A stretch of DNA of 60,000 nucleotides. Origin: Hydractinia symbiolongicarpus. Taxonomy: Eukaryota; Cnidaria; Hydrozoa; Anthoathecata; Hydractiniidae. The stretch is taken from contig NC_079889.1 in assembly GCF_029227915.1 (NCBI RefSeq), positions 4,528,001 to 4,588,000 of the forward strand, given 5' to 3'. The translations under genes were made by a program, and so were the position numbers. The notes beneath the pieces are model-generated. The model had not been told where the DNA came from and ran no database searches. It was given only the letters and a program-made list of their open reading frames with translations. Below are positions 10,701 through 22,399 of this stretch, one piece after another. Each line of letters opens with the position of its first letter. The stretch's first letter is position 1.

Positions 10701-12200
10701 ATTAACGGTCTTTTTGTGCGAGTTTGATTGAAACTCCTGCACAACGATGAGCACTTTTAAAAAGGGTTAATTCAACTTTTTATATAAGCGTTTAGTTTCT
10801 TTTACTATGTTATCAAGTTTCTTTCTAAGGCCGGATTTGTTCTCTTCAATAAAAACGTTTAGTGTTTTTTTGTATATCTTACTTGGTCCCATTAAAGTTT
10901 ATTATAAATATATTAGCCTCTTTCTCAAGAAGATAATGACAAATATACTTTTATATACGTCGCTATAGAAATTATATAAAAACGTATTTTTTTACATGAG
11001 GGGTAAACTGTACGGAATTTGATGTGTGATAAAAAGGGTGGGGTGACAGAATTCTCATCCTATGACATCTCAGGTTTCTTAGGATTTGTCTTAGTATAAA
11101 ACTAAAAAGCCCTGGAAACAAGGTTGGCTTAGCAGGCAACTTTTTTTTAACGTGGAAGCATAAAGTTGCAACGAGCGTATTAAATCAAATGCGTGTCTAG
11201 GAAAGAAATAAGCTATTTTTATGCTTTTATTTTTATTTTTGGGAAATCCGAATTTATTTTTTTGACTATTTGTATATTAAGAAACAGGAATTGACTGTTG
11301 TCAGCACAAAAGAGGCTGTTCCTGACGGAGATCAGCATCGAGATAAACCAACAAATTACTTTTTCTAATCAACTATCGCGATCTATTGGTTGATACAATG
11401 TCTGGAAAACAGCTTTTTGAGATTTGTTTTTCTCATATTGTGGTGATTTTTTATAATTTTGACTTTTCTCCGTTTTTTTTTAATTCGAAGGCGGTCTGCC
11501 AATTCTTAATCTGATTATACTTCATGCGTCAGTGAAGGGAAAAAATGTCAGCTGGAAGTCTGGCGAATAACAATAGATGATTCTTTTCAACTGAAGCTTT
11601 GACATGAATTTAAAATTTTATTTTCGTATAGTTATTCATGTTTGTTCAATGCGATTCTATAAAAACTTTCTTTTCCACACAAGCTATCCATGAAAATACC
11701 ACTGACTGCCTTTGAGGATAATCATTGAAATTCAAATTTTAAAACAAAAGAATTAAAAAATATATTTATTTTTTATTATTTATTTGTATTTTTTATATCG
11801 TTAGCTGATTCTTTTATTGATTTATTATACAAAATATTATTTATTAACGTTTAAAAACAAGAAAGCTTATTTCATTCCAATTATTTCACAGATAATTGAA
11901 TTTTTTCTTTTTTTGTGTTTTTTCCCCTTGTTTTTAAAAGCAAACCCACATTTCCTTGTAAAACGTAGTCTTAAAAAGTACTAAGTACAAGGTTGTTATG
12001 ACAGTGTTGTTTGGTTGCATGCAAGTTCGCAAAATGTAATTAGTTAATTTAATTAAGCAAGTAATCAGTAGCATTCTTTCGTGTTAAGAGGATTTGTTGT
12101 CCGTGCATACCAAAAATAATCACTAAATATCTACAGGTATATGAAGCTACCATAGGGTGGGTGGGTTAGATACTTGGGTGATACTTTTTTATACGTTTTA
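7720..12200. other. Long gene-poor AT-rich stretch
   Basis: Homopolymer-rich sequence with scattered short ORFs that show no conserved motif. It holds an (AAAC)n patch near 9990-10012 and a degenerate fold-back repeat near 11072-11127. No supportable gene, RNA or promoter is seen. Confidence 0.6.
11072..11127. repeat. Degenerate fold-back repeat
   Basis: The right arm AAAAAGCCCTGGAAACAAGG matches the family. The left arm (AGGTTTCTTAGGATTTGT) is eroded. Confidence 0.4.
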
Positions 12201-12212
12201 TTAGTATTTCAG

Positions 12213-12296
12213 GATCGTTGGGTGGCACGTCTGTTCTGTTTAATTGTGGTTGTGGCACCCATGTTGGGTGCTATGTTTAAATATGGAGAAAAGTAA
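12213..12296 (+). CDS. Candidate terminal exon encoding a membrane helix
   Basis: A T-rich acceptor ending in TTTCAG (12207-12212) is followed by 27 codons and a TAA (12294-12296). The peptide begins DRWVARLFCL and continues with a hydrophobic run ending LGAMFKYGEK, which looks like a transmembrane or membrane-anchoring C-terminus. A GTAAGT donor consensus overlaps the stop (from 12293), so the exon could instead be internal. Partner exons were not found, and a coincidental match is possible. Confidence 0.3.
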   Translation, partial: DRWVARLFCLIVVVAPMLGAMFKYGEK

Positions 12297-12299
12297 GTT

Positions 12300-15200
12300 T
12301 ATGAATTGGTGGGTGCGCTTGTGGTTGCTACGTGCAGTTGGAGCGAGACTAACTTCACGCAGAAAATACATTTACAATTCCCACAAATGAAGCACACCTT
12401 ACAACTATAGTAGCATAGAGTTCTAAGATTTGTACAGAAACTTGTTCCAAATGGTTTAAAAAGGACCTTTATGTATCACCCTCCTAGATTCTCGTATTTA
12501 CACCTCTATCACATGAAAGAACAACGCTCGCATTTTACCTTTCCTAATTGCAGTTCAAATAACAATTTTTTATCGCTGAACTCATCAAAGTGCGGTTTTA
12601 TCAATAAAATTTGTAATTTGTTGTGAAATTGTGTAGTGCAACTGAACATTTTGTGAATCAGATTACACGGAATTTATCCGTCTACTTATCTAGCCGCTGT
12701 TCCATGGTGTCTTGCCGAAAAAAAGGTATGAATAAGCTTCCCCATGTTGAAGGGAGTTGGGAATTAAGTTTCAACAAAATTGATATATTTGGCGCTTTTA
12801 AAAGATGTTTCACGCACATGTTTCTTTGTACAGATTAGAGAAAAAAGGGCGCCTATGAAATCTTTAGTGTTTTGTTTGTTTACAAAAAGAAAACGTTTTG
12901 TTTTTGAGTTTGTTTTTGTTTAACAACAAAAACAACAACAACAACAAGCTGATATGTTCTTATCATCAGACAAAGTTAACACATCAAATGTAGCCTATTT
13001 TTAATTAAAATTTCTTTCTCTAGCTAGCGCTATTCCTTTTGTTTTTATAATCACAAGCAAGAATTAATTGTTTGGGTGCACGAGAATTAAATCGTGATAA
13101 ATTTACGATTGCATTATATTTTTTAAAAAAGACACCGCTCTTTAATGGAACATGTATTGTTGCGAAAGATCGTTTCGGATATTAAAAGAAATAAGAGTTA
13201 CAAAGAACAACACAGCGGCCCCAATTAAAAAAATAGCCAATGATCATTTACGTGAGTCTGTATTTGTGCGTGTTGTTATTTCACAATGTGGGTGAGCAAG
13301 ACAAATATATTTCGTATGGAAATGTGTTTCATGACTCCCTTTGTCATGTGTTAAACGCGCAATAGGTCATGACGTCACAGGATATTTCACGCCTAACCGA
13401 GTCGCCTGGTTGAATGAAGGGAAAATTGTTCTTCCCTGGTACCCCAGTAAACTATTCTTAGCTAGTATCCTAAAATGCTCTTCAAAATACCAAATTGAGT
13501 CGTGTCCTTTACTTCATTTTCACAATGCTGGTTCAAATGTTCTTAAAAGCAACTAATGTTCAACTGAATAAAAGCCTTGTTGTACGAACTGAATGAAAAA
13601 ATACCCCCCCTCTTTTAAATATGGGTGTGGTGGGGTGTACTCTGCAAGAAAGTTTTGTTACACTAGCATTATTTGAGAGATTACACCTGATGTCACCTTT
13701 GTTTAGAGGATTATGTTTGTTATTTTATCGGGTTTTAAATATGACTACCGACTGAGACTTTTTGGAAAAAATGATAAACTTTGAAAGTTTGTATTCCTAA
13801 AGTTATAGATTCCTAAAGAAAATAAAGATTAAGTATTTAGATATAGATTAGGTTAAAAATAAATAGTTTTAAAAATTCTTGCTGATTTGCATCAAGGGAC
13901 TATATATATATCGCTATACATGTATGAGAAATTTTGTGTTTTCCTGTATAATGGGTTTTGAAAAATTTCCCATCAAAATTGTATGTAGCTATAGAATATT
14001 TTGTAAAAGCATACATGTGCCTTCATTTCCTTTCACCATAGGATATTCACAACAGGTCGTCTTCCCTTATTGTGAACTAAAAAACACCATGCTGAGGTCT
14101 TACGAAAAATTCATTTCAGGCCATATGATGTTATACAACAAGTTTTTTCGACTTTATAGTTTTCAATACTTCCCGCCGAGCGTTTTTTATATAGTGGTAT
14201 AATAATCGAATTGAAATCTTTTATTATTCAGTGCTAAAATGGAAAAAATCAAAATAGATTCTTTTGTTGTTATAAAAAAGTTCAACAGAGAAAATTTAAT
14301 CATCACAAAACACGAAAATGACTTTGTATTGTTACAACATAATACAATTAAAATGCTTCATATCATTTAACTAATTTGATTGGCTATTAACATATTAAAA
14401 GAATTCTATTGGTTAATTTTATAAAGCATGCTTAACGCAATGGAGTACGAAAGCATATAGATCTCATAAGCTATTAGCTATTCAGTTCGAAAGGTCTTTT
14501 ATTCAAAGCAACGCATTGTGTTTTGAAACAGAGACTTATTTTTATGGTGGTAAATTTGAACAAGTGACAATTCAAGATAATCATTAGATAGCTAAAGGTA
14601 ATACATATCTCTTATCATGATTTTTAAAGCACTTTATTGTCTTTTTTGTATAATATGCCTTGTAATAATATTATTATTATTTTTTTGAGTATGTAATCAG
14701 TAATTTTTTTCTATAGAATTGATTTAAGATTGATTTTTTTATGTAAGGACAAATGTGAATTTTTAATATCGGATTGGGTTTTAGAAAATTTTAGCATGTT
14801 AGGTGATTAGTGTATTTGTGAATCAATGAATAAATGATCTCACTTGCGCATAATTTTAATAGTAGCCGCCCTGGAGAGGCGAGTGCATGTAAAAGAAATA
14901 TTTTTTGAACTTTTTTTCTTCTTTTTCTTTGTATATGGTTAAAAAAGTTTGTTTAGCATTAATTCTAAGGTTTTTTTGTTTTTTTAAAAAGACAAAGTTT
15001 GCTAACAAGATTTAAAACAAAACCGATAAAAAAAGAGGGAACAGAAAAAGAAATTTATTTATACGTAAAAAAGAAAAAACGAGAATAGAAATTGAAAGTA
15101 CAGAAAAAAACTGTCAAAAAAAGACAATTTTCGTTTTTAACAAAATAAATAAATTTATTAGCATTTCGTAGAATTTTATTATTCGTCAGTACAATCAACC

Positions 15201-15540
15201 GCTCAATTTATTACAATGCCTTATACAAAAATCTTTTTAAAAAACTTCAAACAACGGTCTCAGTATATATGTTTCTAACATTACAGTATAGAATGGTTCT
15301 GATTTTTGTTTTGTTCCGAAAGAAATCATAATACTATTAATTAGTCTCCCGGGTTTACTATTTTTAATTGGCAGATCATTAAAAACGTATCTTAAATACC
15401 ATCGCTCATCAACTGGTGTCCCACGACATAATTAACATTATTTGTATTTTTTTACAGTGTTAGCGGCCATCAAGAAGGTGAAAATTATGCCCCCCATAAC
15501 TATCATTTTCTTACGAGGAATTAACAAAACCTCCTCCATG
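12300..15540. other. Gene-poor stretch upstream of the Sox gene
   Basis: AT-rich sequence containing a (CAA)n-type run near 12926-12948 and several chance ORFs (for example 13879-14202). The last kilobase before 15.5 kb may hold distal Sox regulation, but no site can be named from one sequence. Confidence 0.55.
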
Positions 15541-15552
15541 GGAGCGACCTCA

Positions 15553-15612
15553 TGACGTCACGTTATTTGAGTTGCGTAGATTATAAAAAATTCAACGCGT
15601 GCTCTCTCTCTG
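15553..15612 (+). promoter_or_regulatory. Probable Sox core promoter: CRE plus TATA box
   Basis: A perfect cAMP-response palindrome TGACGTCA (15553-15560) lies 21 bases before TATAAAAA (15582-15589). A CT-rich stretch at about 15600-15615 is placed as expected for the transcription start. The first exon would then be a short 5' UTR piece ending near 15631 (AG followed by GTACAA), joined to the coding exon at 15776. The spacing and position make this a credible promoter; the start site itself is inferred. Confidence 0.5.
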
Positions 15613-15835
15613 CTCTGGCAAATAATTTTAGGTACAAATTTTGTAAAACAAAAAATTTTTAAAACACTATTCGGCAATTTACAACGCCGCTAAAAATAAA
15701 ACGCGGAACGTCATTTGTTTTTATTGTTTGTGTTTTTGTTTACCGAAAGTAACAATTTTTTTTTCTTATTTTCAGATAATTACTCATCGTTCGAGAGTTT
15801 CAAAGAATTCGCCGACACACTATATATACTGAAGC

Positions 15836-16911
15836 ATGTACGAGAAATCTAACATACCGAAAGTTGAGCCAGTCGAGATGGTTAGCAACCCGATGACAAG
15901 CTTGAATCCTCACTCGCAGATACTTGCACAGCAACAGCAACAACACAACGGATCAGGTTCACCCTCCCCCACACTGATGACCATGCCACAACAAACTAAT
16001 CTATCATCTGGACAGGTAAAACATCGACCTTGCTTTTATTTTTTCTCTTCAGGAAATTTATGCTTAAAGTTGATGCAGAAAGTTAATTTATTTTTACAAA
16101 ATTTAATTTAATAATTTACAAAAATTATGCTTGGATAAATAATGCCACATCTATTTTTAAATATGTGTGTTTATAACTTTAGACTACGTTAAGTCCGAGC
16201 CAGACGAACGGAGATGTTGCAAAAAAACCCGATCATGTTAAACGACCAATGAACGCATTTATGGTGTGGTCACGTGAAAAAAGAAGAAAAATGGCGCAGA
16301 TCAACCCACGTATGCATAATTCTGAGATCTCAAAAATCCTCGGAGCAGAATGGAAACGAATGGGTGAGATTGAGAAGCAACCATACGTCGAAGAAGCGAA
16401 ACGTCTCCAGACACAGCACAGCATCGAGTATCCCAATTATAAATACAAACCGAGAAGACGAAAGCCGAAAACAATGATAAAAAAAGATAAGATGGGATTC
16501 CCTTACGCTACAGATCCAAATGGCATTCCAACTGGCATGAAATTCCCATATCCTTCTCCCTTCCCACAAGACTCTATGTACGCTCCTATTTATCAAATGC
16601 CTGGAGCACCGCCCGGTTACGCTATGTACGCCGATTATGGTTCGCCAGCCATTGCAAGACAGGCTATGGTTCCCGCACAAGTACGTCATTCTCCTGGAGC
16701 TACCACCACTGCATCTAGTGTCCACGACTTTTACTCTAGCATGGCTATGCAAACGGCTCGTATTACATCTGCTGAAATGATGCCGATGACAAATGATCGA
16801 TATAGTTCAGTAGTTACACAATCGAATATGCCATCGTTCACGACTACACCAAGCTTACACATCCCTAGTGACTCTATTGCTTATTCACAAATGTACGCCC
16901 AACGACACTGA
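15836..16911 (+). CDS. Sox family HMG-box transcription factor, group B-like
   Basis: Two coding exons, 15836-16015 and 16183-16911, are joined in phase 0 across a 167-bp GT-AG intron, giving 302 aa. The ATG at 15836 is the first in frame after a strong acceptor (TTTTCAG, 15775), so a 5' UTR intron or spliced-leader addition is likely. Residues 1-76 are a Gln/Ser/Pro-rich linker. The HMG box spans about 77-155 ([20 protein letters not shown], then [14 protein letters not shown]) and carries the Sox DNA-wedge residues. It is followed by the basic [17 protein letters not shown] segment seen in SoxB, especially Sox14/21-like, proteins. The rest is a Met/Pro/Tyr/Ser-rich tail of activator type. 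SoxB factors act in the nucleus in neural and stem-cell specification; that role here is by family only. Assignment to B1 or B2 is not safe by eye. Confidence 0.93.
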
Positions 16912-17480
16912 ACTAATTTTTTGTGTTTACCGCGCCGTATCTGTTGTTTTAGAAATTTGTAAGAACCTTAGTTTTTTATCGTGTAGCGTGCTATTGCACA
17001 GATACCTTCTCTGACGTTGTTTAGTATCATCTTATTTTGACTAAAATTGAAGCGAAACTTTTGTGTTGTCGAAACTTCTTTACAATCCGATCAATGTGAT
17101 AGTTAAAGCACTTGTATATGCACGCAGAATGTCACCTTAGCTTTCATGTATTCAAGTTAACCAGTTTGTATATAGTATTTATTTATTTATTTTGAAAGCT
17201 TTATATATATATATTGTGATGATTTTTTCATGAAAATATAAATACTTGCTCGAACGACGTTTAAGCATATTATTTATTTCATGTTATCGTAATATTTTCG
17301 TGATCACTTTACACGAGGTTGTACATATTTGACTAGAAAAGAACTTTTTAAATTTTTCTTTTATATCAATATTTTTTTGAGTTGAAAGACAGATAAAAAA
17401 CAGTTAAAAGTTTTTCTTGCTTTTCCACCAAGTTTTAATTAGTCTGGATGTCATACGTCTTCCACAAAGGTCAATAAAAA
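16912..17480 (+). other. Probable Sox 3' UTR
   Basis: About 560 bases of AT-rich sequence follow the stop. A canonical AATAAA lies at 17473-17478. No other gene signal intervenes. Confidence 0.5.
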
Positions 17481-18950
17481 TTACAGTTTTCCTTTTAAAA
17501 GTTCCTATTCAGTTATTTAATCGGTATGTTTCTTACTAGCGCCAGAAATAAACTCACGTACTGTGAGAACGGTCAGGGAGACCAGACTGATTCTGAAGAG
17601 GCTATGGCCCTACTCCCAGCGGTATTATGGAGTCCGCGCTTCTTTTACCGCAGGCGTAAAAAGAGGTGTTACCGTTTTGAGACATCTTTAAATCCTATGT
17701 TTTAATATTTCTTCCAAAATTTAAAGCATCTGACCTGAAAATATTTTTTATTAGACTGGTTTCACATTTAATCAGAGATTTGTTGTTTAAAAAAGTTGTT
17801 TTTCTAGAGGGTTGCCACAGGCGCTCAAAGCCTCTTAATTTTTTTTTTTTTAAATCTTGGAATATACTTGACTCTTTTTCTGCAACAACCCTTTAATCTC
17901 TTAAAAAATTAAAAATGAGCCTAAAAAGTCTTGAATTTGCGGTCGAATTTCTGAGGCAACTCTTGATCATCTTGCAGAATACAATGTTCATTATGCTGAG
18001 CTAGGGCCACATGAGCACAAGTTTTATTGGCCATATGCAGAAAGCGAGCAGAATCTTCTTGCTTATTTTTCAGAATAATTTTTAAAATCGATTGGAATGC
18101 CAAAGAAATATTAGTCATGTTTTTTAATAAATTTTAGGCCCTACCAATTTTGATTGGAACCGTACTGCAATCGAAGAATCATCAAACTGCGAGGGAGGGA
18201 TAAGAGGGGGAGTGTTGAAGTAACAGGTGTTGCAAAAAATTTTGCGGCAGATGTTCATGGCGTCTTTAAATTTGTTTGCCTTTTATAAAAAAAACATCGC
18301 TATTATTAAATTTAGATGACGTCATGGGAAAGATAAATACTTTTAAAAACTGCTACGTCAAGCCATATTTTTGACTTCCAGCTCCACGTTCTTGTTAATG
18401 CATATATTGTGTTTTTATGTTCATGTTTCTTTGTTTCGAATTTGTTATTTTATGTTCGTGTATTATTTACAGAATAATGGACATGCAATTATTTCTGACT
18501 CTATAACTGTTGCATCAATGTCGCATCATACTTTTCCTGTTTGGCTTTTAAAATGTTTTCAATAACTTGAAATAAACAACGGAAGAGACGCGATCCATAT
18601 TACTCTCGCGTCACTGCCGTTCTAAGCGTCATTTGATAGATGGTAAAGTTATATCTTCCGTTGTTATCCTATATTGGTTGCTGGCATATGCAGAGCTGCT
18701 TTTCCCTATAAAAACCAGGAAATATACCTTCAGTCTGTGATGTTCTTAAATTTTGTAGTTTTTAAATCACTTTTTAAAGCATTACAATTTTTTTTTACAT
18801 TTTAAAAGGTAAATAAAAGTGTTGCAGAATTGTAACATTAGATTCTGTGAAGATTCGGATTTGATTCCATTTTCTGTTTATTTTGCGGGGTTTGTTTTCA
18901 TAAAAACATCATAAATAAAAAATAAAAATCAACCTTGCTATTGTTCTTCT
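17481..18950. other. Intergenic stretch downstream of Sox
   Basis: It holds a 65-aa minus-strand ORF (17921-18118) and an acceptor-led open segment at 18474-18564, neither recognised. A piece near 17591-17603 (CTGAAGAGGCTAT) recurs near 27454 and may mark an old repeat. Confidence 0.45.
17921..18118 (-). CDS. Unrecognised 65-aa ORF, possibly a transposase or host-gene remnant
   Basis: The ORF begins with ATG on the minus strand and ends in a stop at 17921. It encodes a well-mixed, soluble-looking peptide (MTNISLAFQSILKIILKNKQ at the N-terminus, then His/Cys/Ala-rich). Residue use looks more like real coding sequence than most short ORFs here. There is no known motif and no paired exon. It may be the end of a decayed mobile-element protein. 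Confidence 0.25.
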   Translation of the reverse strand: MTNISLAFQSILKIILKNKQEDSARFLHMANKTCAHVALAQHNEHCILQDDQELPQKFDRKFKTF

Positions 18951-18957
18951 TTCGCAG

Positions 18958-19159
18958 CAATTCTCAACCCCTTTGTTCTTATAAAATAACCGTAGTAGAT
19001 ACACCGTCGAATAGTGCGCTTGGTAGAACAAATGTTAAACGTTATTTGCAGCGTTTTTCTCTCTATCTTTTTCATCTTGCAGATTCAGGGACCAGTGTTG
19101 ATATTAGTGGAACAACAGTGATGGTTGAAGTACCTATTGCTTTTGGAACAAATTTTTGA
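18958..19159 (+). CDS. Two matching 3' exons of an unrecognised gene (partial)
   Basis: Exon A (18958-19022) follows a strong acceptor (CTTCTTTCGCAG) and ends at a donor (CTTG|GTAGAA). Exon B (19083-19159) follows TTTCATCTTGCAG and ends with TGA. The 60-bp intron keeps the frame (phase 1), giving a C-terminus of about 46 residues that includes SYKITVVDTPSNSAL and SGTSVDISGTTVMVEVP. The alternating polar/hydrophobic pattern suggests beta strands. Upstream exons were not found; an acceptor-led open segment at 18474 has the wrong phase unless an exon lies between. The family is unknown. Two phase-compatible exons in a row argue against chance, but it remains a prediction. Confidence 0.4.
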
Positions 19160-20346
19160 GTGTAGAGACAGCCGATAGAAAAACCTATGACATCATACAT
19201 ACATACATTAACGCAATACTAGGCACGCAGTAGATTGCATTTTTAAAACGCCGTGTACACGCTTATAAAACACGTGTTCGATGGCTGTGAGTGCGATGAC
19301 GCATTGATGACGTAGTTGTTTGCAATTAACTAATTGTCGAAAAACAAGTCAATTAAAAGGAATAGTTACGTGTATCCAATTAGTTTGATCATATGTTGTT
19401 TTGTACATATTGAAAATCTGTCTTTAAAAAAAACTATAAAACTGTCAAATCAGAATTTTGATGAGTGATAAATATTTCGTTACGCTATTTATACCTTCGT
19501 GCCAATGTGATGTATGTATAAGTGCTCGGATAAAACTGAATTGGCCTTTTTTTTCCCTTATATATCATACATATTGTGAGCGTATATATATAATATGTAT
19601 GAATGCTTATACTACATCCTACTGCAGCGAAGATTCTCGTGAATTTTTGCGTCATAATGAATTCTTTAAATTTTTTTACTCCTGAAAACACAAGCTAGAA
19701 GAATTTATCTATTTCATGTTGTTCCCGTGTTCCTGTTTTCCGTCTTTGAAGATTTAATATTTAATTCCCTTTGTTACCTACTATGCTTATTATCAAATTG
19801 AACTTAATTAACCGTATGGAGCACGGCTGTGTTGAAGGGCGGTAAACAACAAAACAAATTACTAATCACGAATACAGGTCCGGTACATTTCTTTATCAGT
19901 ATCGGCATCAGTGCCCAACATGAAGTCTGTGTCGGCAGAACTACCTTTTCAGATAGCGATCCGATTCTTTATCTTGGATTTTAACACGTATACTGTTCTA
20001 AAAACGTGTTAATTGTTTTTGTTGTTGTACTAGTTGTTGTTGTTTTTGTTTTTGTTATTTCGGTTAATTGCGACTGCTCAGACTCAATTATACCTGGCAA
20101 TTAAGCAATCCGAAGCTAAAACGTCTCGTCAAAATACTTTTTTTTCATTTTTGCTTATCTGACTTTTCCCACGCCTGTCGCAACTTGAGCAGTGTCCTTT
20201 CTATGAGTCATTTGTGAGTTATCAAGGCAAAATTGGGGTGTGAGGAGTAATCGAACAAACAATGCTAATCAGATTAACTAATCGAGTTAAGGTAATATTA
20301 TTTTGATACAAAATTTTGTTTTTGATCTTAAATTTGATACATGCAT

Positions 20347-20822
20347 CAACCTCGTCCCCAGGGATTCTTTCTCTTCTAGGCAAAGAAAAAGATTTTTATT
20401 GAATAAAAGTTGGTCGTCGTAGAAAAGTAATAAAAAGATTTCTTAGTTGTGAAAAGTTAATTCTCATCTTTGCGTTATCGTATGATCTTGTGCTCTCTTT
20501 TTGTATTATTTTCTGATGTTTGCTGACAAATTGATTTGAATTCTCATTATTATTACTTTCATGAATAAAAACTTAAAACCTACAAAAAATATTGGTAGAG
20601 AAAAAGTAACAATAATTTGCAAGAAAAAGCAGATTTACAAAAGTCGGATAGATATCAGAGAGCAAAAGCAAAAAAGAGAGATAGATACCCTGTCCAATTT
20701 TTAGTCACCAGTTAGTCACTGCAGATAAATCAAAAGTTCTATGCAAGCTGTCCAAGTTGGTGCAACATAACAGCAACCTCCTCCGCATGTGAAGAAGCTA
20801 AGAATCCTTAAGGACGAGGGTA
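20347..20822. repeat. Possible longer member of the fold-back family
   Basis: CAACCTCGTCCCCAGGGATT (20348-20367) and the inverted AATCCTTAAGGACGAGG near 20804-20820 could be the two ends of one 475-bp element. They could instead be two unrelated half copies. Confidence 0.35.
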
Positions 20823-21716
20823 GCACAGAGTAACAATGTGGCGACCATGAACTCCCCCCTCCCCTCCCACCGGTTTGTCACTCGACTTTTTCTCTTCTAC
20901 TTCCTTCATTGCTATTTCCTTTTTTTCCCGGAGGAGACCCGAATGTCAGGCTGGACGGACTATCCTGATGAAATGATAGAACTGAAATACAAAACATATT
21001 TGTTCACAGCGAAAAAAAACCGGACCACTCATATTGTTTTCTTTATAACCAGTACGCATGAAGATAACAATCATTTTAAATTTAACAACTCAATTTTTGC
21101 GACAAATTAAAAAGAGATTGATGTAAAATGATCACTTATTTTGAATTTCTGTCTAGAGGTAAAATGTCTCAAAGAATATGTCAGGTGTAATTATAGTGTG
21201 TCTGGTCATGGTCTGGCACACTTTAAGAAATGAGTTGTGTGATTAGAGTGCAGAACATTTAATGATACACTTTCTCTGGCTAATTAAATTACAATAGTCT
21301 TTTCATTTAACTGTCTGATTAGGGGTTTGGAATTTTCTTGGATGACCATCAAAACAGTTTTCCACTGGCCGCTAAAATTATACGGATCCGCCTTCATTTT
21401 GTTTTGAATTAGAAAGACGAAATCGCTTTCCAAAGCCGATCTGATACGACGATATAGGAATTTAGATTAGTCCAAGTCAAAGGCCCAACCGTCTTTAATA
21501 TAAAAAAACAAAAAGTTGCTCTTGGGCGTATGTATGGCCATCATTTAGGAAATGTGGAAGAATTATCCCTCTAGGTAGTCGCAGATTTAAGTCTTCTACA
21601 GCTGCGTTTTTCATTTTTCTTCAGTATCATGTGCAGCGTAGTTTTTTGTAGTGGCATTCGAGGGAATGTTGGCGCGTTTTCTGTTATTCAAGCAAAGTCA
21701 CTCAACACTAACCTGA

Positions 21717-21780
21717 AACCTCGTCCCAAGTTTTTTTAGGTTTTGTACAAAAAACTAAAAATCCCTGGGAATGAGGTTGC
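21717..21780. repeat. Fold-back repeat (CCTCGTCCCCAGGG family)
   Basis: Left arm AACCTCGTCCCAAGTTTTTT and right arm AAAATCCCTGGGAATGAGGT are inverted around a loop of about 20 bases. Confidence 0.6.
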
Positions 21781-22329
21781 ATCAATCTGGTATTACTTTC
21801 CGTTCGGTTTATTAAGGTTGATGCCATTATGACGGAAACAACTTGGTTAATTAAAAGTAATTACTACTCTAATTAGGTCAACCACAAATAACATGACATT
21901 GTGTCAAAACAACATGACTGATGGACGGGACTTAATCCATACTCAACATTTTCAATATGCACTGATTTCCCAATGACATTGGGTGATATGCTTTATGAGT
22001 TTAAAATTTTTAAGTGAATTTATGTAATTAGAGTCTATACAAAACCGTCTTAAGAAAGAGGTGAACCAAATAAGGCAATGATGGTCTGTCACTCTGGACA
22101 TGCGTATCATCTCCTGTCCCTTATATTACTGCCTGCATTAGGTTGACAATTATTTGGCTTCCCTGTTTCAAACTGTTAAACTATGCTGGCTGGATATTTT
22201 TGAAATCGAAGACACGTCACTTGTTGCGTAAAGGTCTTATTGAAATCCTTTTCTGATTCGTTTATTAAAACTTTGAACAGAGAAAAAGTGGAGCTAGTTA
22301 TTGACTCCTCAATAGCTACTTAACGCTAC

Positions 22330-22376
22330 AAACGGTCAATGCAGAAGACTAAACGTCTTCTGCATGGACTGTTTGT
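22330..22376. repeat. 21-bp hairpin
   Basis: Two 21-base arms (22330-22350 and 22356-22376) are inverted repeats with two mismatches around a five-base loop. The core ATGCAGAAGAC / GTCTTCTGCAT is perfect. It is unrelated to the CCTCGTCCCC family. A structured RNA or a fold-back transposon remnant are both possible. Confidence 0.6.
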
Positions 22377-22399
22377 AAGACAACAATTTTTATTAGCAG

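Larger units (their letters stand above)
19200..22320. other. Gene-poor stretch
   Basis: It contains a short (CATA)n run (about 19194-19206), a GTTGTT-rich patch near 20015-20055, and fold-back repeat ends at 20347-20371, 20803-20822 and 21717-21780. The plus-strand ORFs here (for example 20838-21110) have no recognisable content. Confidence 0.55.

Noticed and set aside
18474-18564. Acceptor-led exon upstream of the two-exon unit at 18.96 kb
   Set aside because: Its likely donor leaves phase 0 while the next exon needs phase 2, so they cannot be joined directly.
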